32,265 nucleotides of DNA from Bremia lactucae. Taxonomy: Eukaryota > Oomycota > Peronosporomycetes > Peronosporales > Peronosporaceae. Made by a program: the position numbers and the translations under genes. Below, in pieces: positions 28,660 to 32,265 of this stretch. The stretch is taken from NCBI RefSeq assembly GCF_004359215.1, contig NC_090610.1, positions 1,901,648-1,933,912 of the forward strand, in the 5' to 3' direction. Position 1 is the first letter of the stretch, and each line of letters starts with the position of its first letter. The notes beneath the pieces are model-generated. The model saw only the letters and a list, made by a program, of their open reading frames with translations. It was not told where the DNA came from and ran no database searches.

Positions 28660-29710
28660 AATAAGAGGTTGGATGATGAAGAAGAGAGCTTTCTTGTCAC
28701 GCGAGGAGACTTCCACGCAACGCGTGAAGCTTTATGACCTCGAATGAAAAGCGTTCGAACGGATGAGTTCGACCGAAGACAAGCCAGCGATTAGCACAAT
28801 GTTGCTCGCTTTAAAAGGAGATGATCAACATGCGGCTATCGCCAAGTTTATCTAACGTTAATTCGACTCGGCCTAAGAGAAATAAACCTTGCTTTTAGGA
28901 AGCTCTCAGCACGCAGAGATGTAGAGAAAACAAGGTACTCGACAGTTGGAACTGTTGAGCCAGCAGCAGTCACATACTAGTGCCGGCCGACGCACGCGCA
29001 GCGACCCGAAGGCATGCAGATTGACACACTAAGTTTAGTTTCACGACCCACGCCCTATGTGTTTTGGTACGTTGAAAAATTCAAGGCTCGCTCGGCTCAA
29101 ACAAGATTTGAGCCGCCACGTGCCGAATTCAAGGCTCGAGCAGAATTCCCAAGCTTGAAAACTGGTGAGCGACATTTCGCTTACGTGACACGATGCCTTG
29201 TAAGCTGCATCACGTGTAAACTTCTTTATGAGCAAACATAGGTTTCCGTAATCAACATGGGTCTACCAGATAGTCCCGTCAAAACCAACCTGCTCCAACT
29301 CGAATTTGAGATGCTTGATCAAGGTATTTCTATTACGGAACATAAGGACTTCAGCTTAAAACAGGCTTATGTATACTCAGCTTCCTTTTGTCAACAGAGA
29401 CGACAAGAGTTCGGAATTTTGGAACCAATGGATCTTTGCTATGTTGAAAGCGAAATATCTTGCTCTTTAAAGTACAAGCGATTGCAAGATGCATTAAGAC
29501 AGGGCACTGCACTTACGCTGATGAGTGTAGCGCCCGCCAAAATCCACAGAGCGAACTGATCGGCCTCCCGCTTAGAATAGCTGAGGACGCGGATCCGGCT
29601 CTATTGCAGTATCGCGACGGAAAGGCTAACCGTCAAAAATCGGTCGGAGTCGGGAGGGGTAGGGCGCCCTGCTGACCCAGCAATTTCAAGAGAACTTGCA
29701 GGCCTCTTAA
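28660..29710 (+). pseudogene. Element C gag remnant
   Basis: LDDEEESFLVTRGDFHATRE (from about 28670) matches the start of element B gag. Later parts include AEFKARAEF, MGLPDSPVKTNLLQLEFEML with DFSLKQAYVYS (frame 29257-29559). The zinc knuckle has decayed (SLKYKRLQDALRQGTALT). Many stops. Confidence 0.68.
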
Positions 29711-30036
29711 CGAAAGTTGATTCCAACGCACAGTTACTGTGTGTTACTGCCTCTGGAAATAACACCTGTCACCTTGCCAATCGGAATGACAAAGGATATG
29801 TCACTACGCACCCTAGTGCGTCATGCAATCCCATTCGACGCTAATCGCTAGAGAATTGTAGAATCAAGTTCGCTGAGCGCGATATGCCTCTAACAAGGTT
29901 GACAGCGCGCCTTGCATCAGGCGCATATATATTCGTTAAAGAACGTGTAGTTGGAATTGAATACGCGCCACATTATAAACAGTACGATTGTGAATTCATT
30001 AACTGGATTGTGCGACAAATTTGATGTCATCTTGCG
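29711..30036 (+). pseudogene. Element C protease remnant
   Basis: Fragments match the element B protease: a LTARLASGA-like stretch at about 29900, then the CDKFDVIL block at about 30010-30035, after which the sequence switches to copia. No active-site DxG motif survives. Confidence 0.55.
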
Positions 30037-30455
30037 ATTATTTTGGCACAGAAGACTGGGTCATGCATCGTACGGAACGATAAAGGCTATGATCAAGGAA
30101 GGAAGAATCAAGGGAATGAAGGCCAACGTCGTGTGGGACGTTTTAAGAGAGTGCTCAAATCATCCAAGGCAAGCGAGGAAAAGAGGGTCTCAGGAAGAGT
30201 GCGCGTCACGGACATTAAGAGTGCACTAAAGCAAGAGTTCAGCATCAAGAAGATCGGGGATCTCAAGCTTGGAGATCAAAATATACTGCAAGCGTGACGA
30301 ACACGTGATCAAGATGAACCAAAAGGCATACATTAAGCGACTCTCGGACTGTTCAAAATCTATTATTTCAAGGACGTGCGCACATCAGCGTAAAAAGACT
30401 AAAGCGAATACCGACTCTGTCCCAGTTGATGAAACAGGACCTTTAAATTAATTCG
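30037..30455 (+). mobile_element. Ty1/copia pol fragment embedded in element C
   Basis: FWHRRLGHASYGTIKAMIKE (from about 30040) is the GAG-pre-integrase motif of copia elements. A second frame gives DIKSALKQEFSIKKIGDLKL, and a third IKIYCKRDEHVIKMNQKAYI with KRL, both from the end of a copia RT. So the piece joins pre-integrase to late RT with the integrase core and most RT deleted. On both sides the sequence is element B-like gypsy: protease until 30036, then AAYLHKYSRN after 30455. Confidence 0.72.
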
Positions 30456-31010
30456 GCTGGGCGGCGTACTTGCACAAGTACTCGCGCAACTAATGCCGAA
30501 ATGACTGTGTATATTCTTCTTTACTATAATAAAATATATAAAGTGACCATGAAATGCTAATTGTCAGCGTTTTTTTGAAGGTATCAAGCAAAGCTTGGTG
30601 CGATCGGCGGTCTTGGTGATTGCAGACTATGACAGGCATTTCATGTGGTTTTCGACACTAGCAATCTTGCAACCGGCTATGCGTTAATGTAATATGATAG
30701 AGACGATGCAGAGCGCATCGTCTGCTATCAATCGTGTCAGCTTCAACCAGCTGAGCATAATTATCCGATGCATGAGAAGGACCCCATTTCCATCAAATAT
30801 ACACTAGCTAGATTTCGAGTCTATGTATTTAAGAGATAGACCGTTCATTATTTATATGACCATGCGTCTTTTCGCGCAGCCTTAAGTAGTTCGAACCTCT
30901 GGCAAAAACGGCGAGGTAGTTACCTTCCTTCGTGGAGTATTACTTCTCCGTGGAATATAAGCCAGAACGACTCAATGTCGCCGCTGATGCCCTTTTGCGC
31001 CAGCTGGCTT
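30456..31010 (+). pseudogene. Element C RT end and RNase H remnant
   Basis: Resumes at the element B equivalent of 12750 (WAAYLHKYSRN, NAEMTVYI-like), then RNase H pieces near 30640-30830 and YYFSVEYKPERLNVAADALL at 30935-30994. Frameshifts and stops throughout. Confidence 0.68.
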
Positions 31011-31755
31011 CCCCCATTAAGAGTAACGAAACGACCAATGTTGCAACAATAGTTTCAAGTTTTTTGTCGTCAACATTACTTGATGACTCTGAAAAAGCCT
31101 ATACCGTGGACAATGCTCACAAGGCACTTCAAAATTATACCACAACAATCCTTTAAGGATTTTCGACATTGTATCGATTCTCGTCAGACCGATACACACC
31201 ATGCAATTGATTACTTTATTACACATTCCTTGCCGGCGACAATCGTGTAATCGTTACCACTCATAATGACTTGCGGTTGCGCACCATGAATGAGTGTCTC
31301 GATGCACCAATAAGAAGGCAGCGTGGTCGTGAAAAACAACACCTCTCAGTAAGTCAAAGCTTTTACTGGCCTCGCCAATAATAGTTTGTGCGCAAGTACG
31401 TACGAGCTTGCGAAGTTTTCAGCGGGTGAAGTCCATTCCTTCCTCCCTTGCTCCTTTCCAGCCTCTGTCTGTTTCGGCAGAGAGCTGGCAGTCCGTATTA
31501 TTGGTCTTTGTCTTCAGATTCTCCAAAAACGCACACAAGAATCTAAAAATTCTTGTGTATAGATCGCTTCAGCGAGATATTTCATCTTCATGCAGTCCTG
31601 GAGTCGATCTCAGCCGAAGGCTGAGCTCGTTTCTTAATCGGCACGATATTACGACTGCATGGGTTTGCTTGTGAAGGAGGAATTGGTTCGGGTCTAAACT
31701 TCGGTTCAATGCAAAGCTTTAGTAATTAGTGTTCCATTAACCGGAAAAAGATAGA
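31011..31755 (+). pseudogene. Element C integrase start, truncated
   Basis: After SSTLLDDSEKAYTVDNAHKA, the zinc-binding region shows VRKYVRACEVF (CxxC damaged) and, from about 31560, YRSLQRDISSSCSP with LSRRLSSFLNRHDITTAW, frame-shifted core strand sequence. It ends where the family 1 LTR begins at 31756; the rest of integrase and the chromodomain are not in the window. Confidence 0.6.
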
Positions 31756-31988
31756 TGTAACGGGGTGTATCGTTACATGAAATTAACACTCAAAGGTTGT
31801 TAATTAATATATTATCTAAAAGGTAGATAATATTTGGAGGATATTACTTTCTACAGTAATATTCAGAATTCTTATCCATAAATAGGTATAGACCATTATA
31901 CCTATTTATTCCGCAGACTAAGCAGCTGTAAGAGTAATCAAAGAGAGAGTTACAGATAAGATAGAGATAAGAATTCATTTACATGTTT
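31756..31988 (+). mobile_element. LTR fragment, family 1, cut by a family 2 LTR
   Basis: Follows the solo copy at 19137 from TGTAACGGGGTGTATCGTTA to GAATTCATTTACATGTTT (equivalent to about 19371) and then stops abruptly at TGTAACGGGC. The remaining half should lie beyond the right edge. Confidence 0.82.
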
Positions 31989-32265
31989 TGTAACGGGCTA
32001 GAGTTGCCCTAATGTTACACAGTCCCCATTAAGAACATTTGGTACTTAAGGGGATGGTCAATTACTAAATAATAGTAATTAGACCCAACACTCGGGTGTG
32101 GTGCACATTTGTGACCAACCCTTGTGGATGTGGTGCACATGGGTGCATTCACATTAGGAGGGATGACGCCCAGCGTCATCCATGATGACGGCTAGCGTCA
32201 TCAGTTACGCGAGGTATCTATAAAGATACGCTCGCAATACATATTAAATGATATCTATAGAGATA
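31989..32265 (+). mobile_element. LTR, family 2, partial (runs off right edge)
   Basis: Starts TGTAACGGGCTAGAGTTGCC and is colinear with 7795-8050. Its 5' TG is intact, unlike the element A copy. Contains three consecutive perfect short hairpins near 32163-32236 (GGATGACGC/GCGTCATCC, TGATGACG/CGTCATCA, GTATCT/AGATAC). Confidence 0.78.

Larger units (their letters stand above)
28235..31755 (+). mobile_element. Degenerate, truncated Ty3/gypsy 'element C' with copia insert
   Basis: LTR, PBS, gag, protease remnant, a Ty1/copia segment in place of RT, RNase H, and the start of integrase, cut at 31755 by a family 1 LTR. Sequence follows element B closely in order and wording, so C belongs to the same lineage. 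All frames are broken. Confidence 0.75.

Overview
The window looks like repeat-rich nuclear DNA of an oomycete, probably a Phytophthora or downy-mildew relative. This is inferred from three things: two compact genes with 63-85 bp GT-AG introns, Ty3/gypsy elements carrying a C-terminal chromodomain, and a possible decayed effector-like reading frame. No prokaryotic features (operons, ribosome binding sites, rRNA, tRNA, CRISPR) are present. The species cannot be named from the sequence alone.
Layout, left to right. (1) 1-809: the 5' end of a minus-strand gypsy element (open Gag start, primer-binding site, LTR of 'family 1'). (2) 810-about 8050: an old plus-strand gypsy element, 'A', with degenerate gag, protease, RT, RNase H, integrase and chromodomain, then an antisense reading frame, a G-rich polypurine tract and a 'family 2' LTR. 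(3) 9003-17776: a second, nearly full-length but decayed gypsy element, 'B', between two divergent 'family 3' LTRs. It contains a solo LTR of 'family 4' inside its integrase and an antisense frame between chromodomain and 3' LTR. (4) 17777-20878: a patchwork of solo or partial LTRs, two long hairpins and a minus-strand coding fragment split by a solo LTR. (5) 20875-22227: a pogo/Tigger-like (CENP-B-type) DNA transposon with internally deleted transposase, which cuts a family 3 LTR. (6) 22900-26840: the only intact host genes, two convergent genes 69 bp apart. One encodes an OB-fold/CCCH-finger/methyltransferase protein (416 aa, 4 exons). The other encodes a DUF4211 protein with a C-terminal MDM2-type RING (729 aa, 4 exons). 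(7) 27360-28226: decayed frames, one possibly effector-like. (8) about 28235-31755: a third gypsy element, 'C', whose RT is replaced by a Ty1/copia fragment. It is cut by a family 1 LTR, which is itself cut by a family 2 LTR that runs off the right edge.
The gypsy elements have the usual order (LTR, PBS, gag, protease, RT, RNase H, integrase, chromodomain). All copies fully inside the window are dead; only the element running off the left edge is open as far as seen. The most unusual signals are a string of short hairpins in the 5' gag region with compensatory changes between two elements, LTR starts that fold back on themselves (TGTAACG...CGTTACA) in several families, antisense frames downstream of the chromodomain, and an exact MDM2-type zinc-ligand spacing fused to DUF4211.
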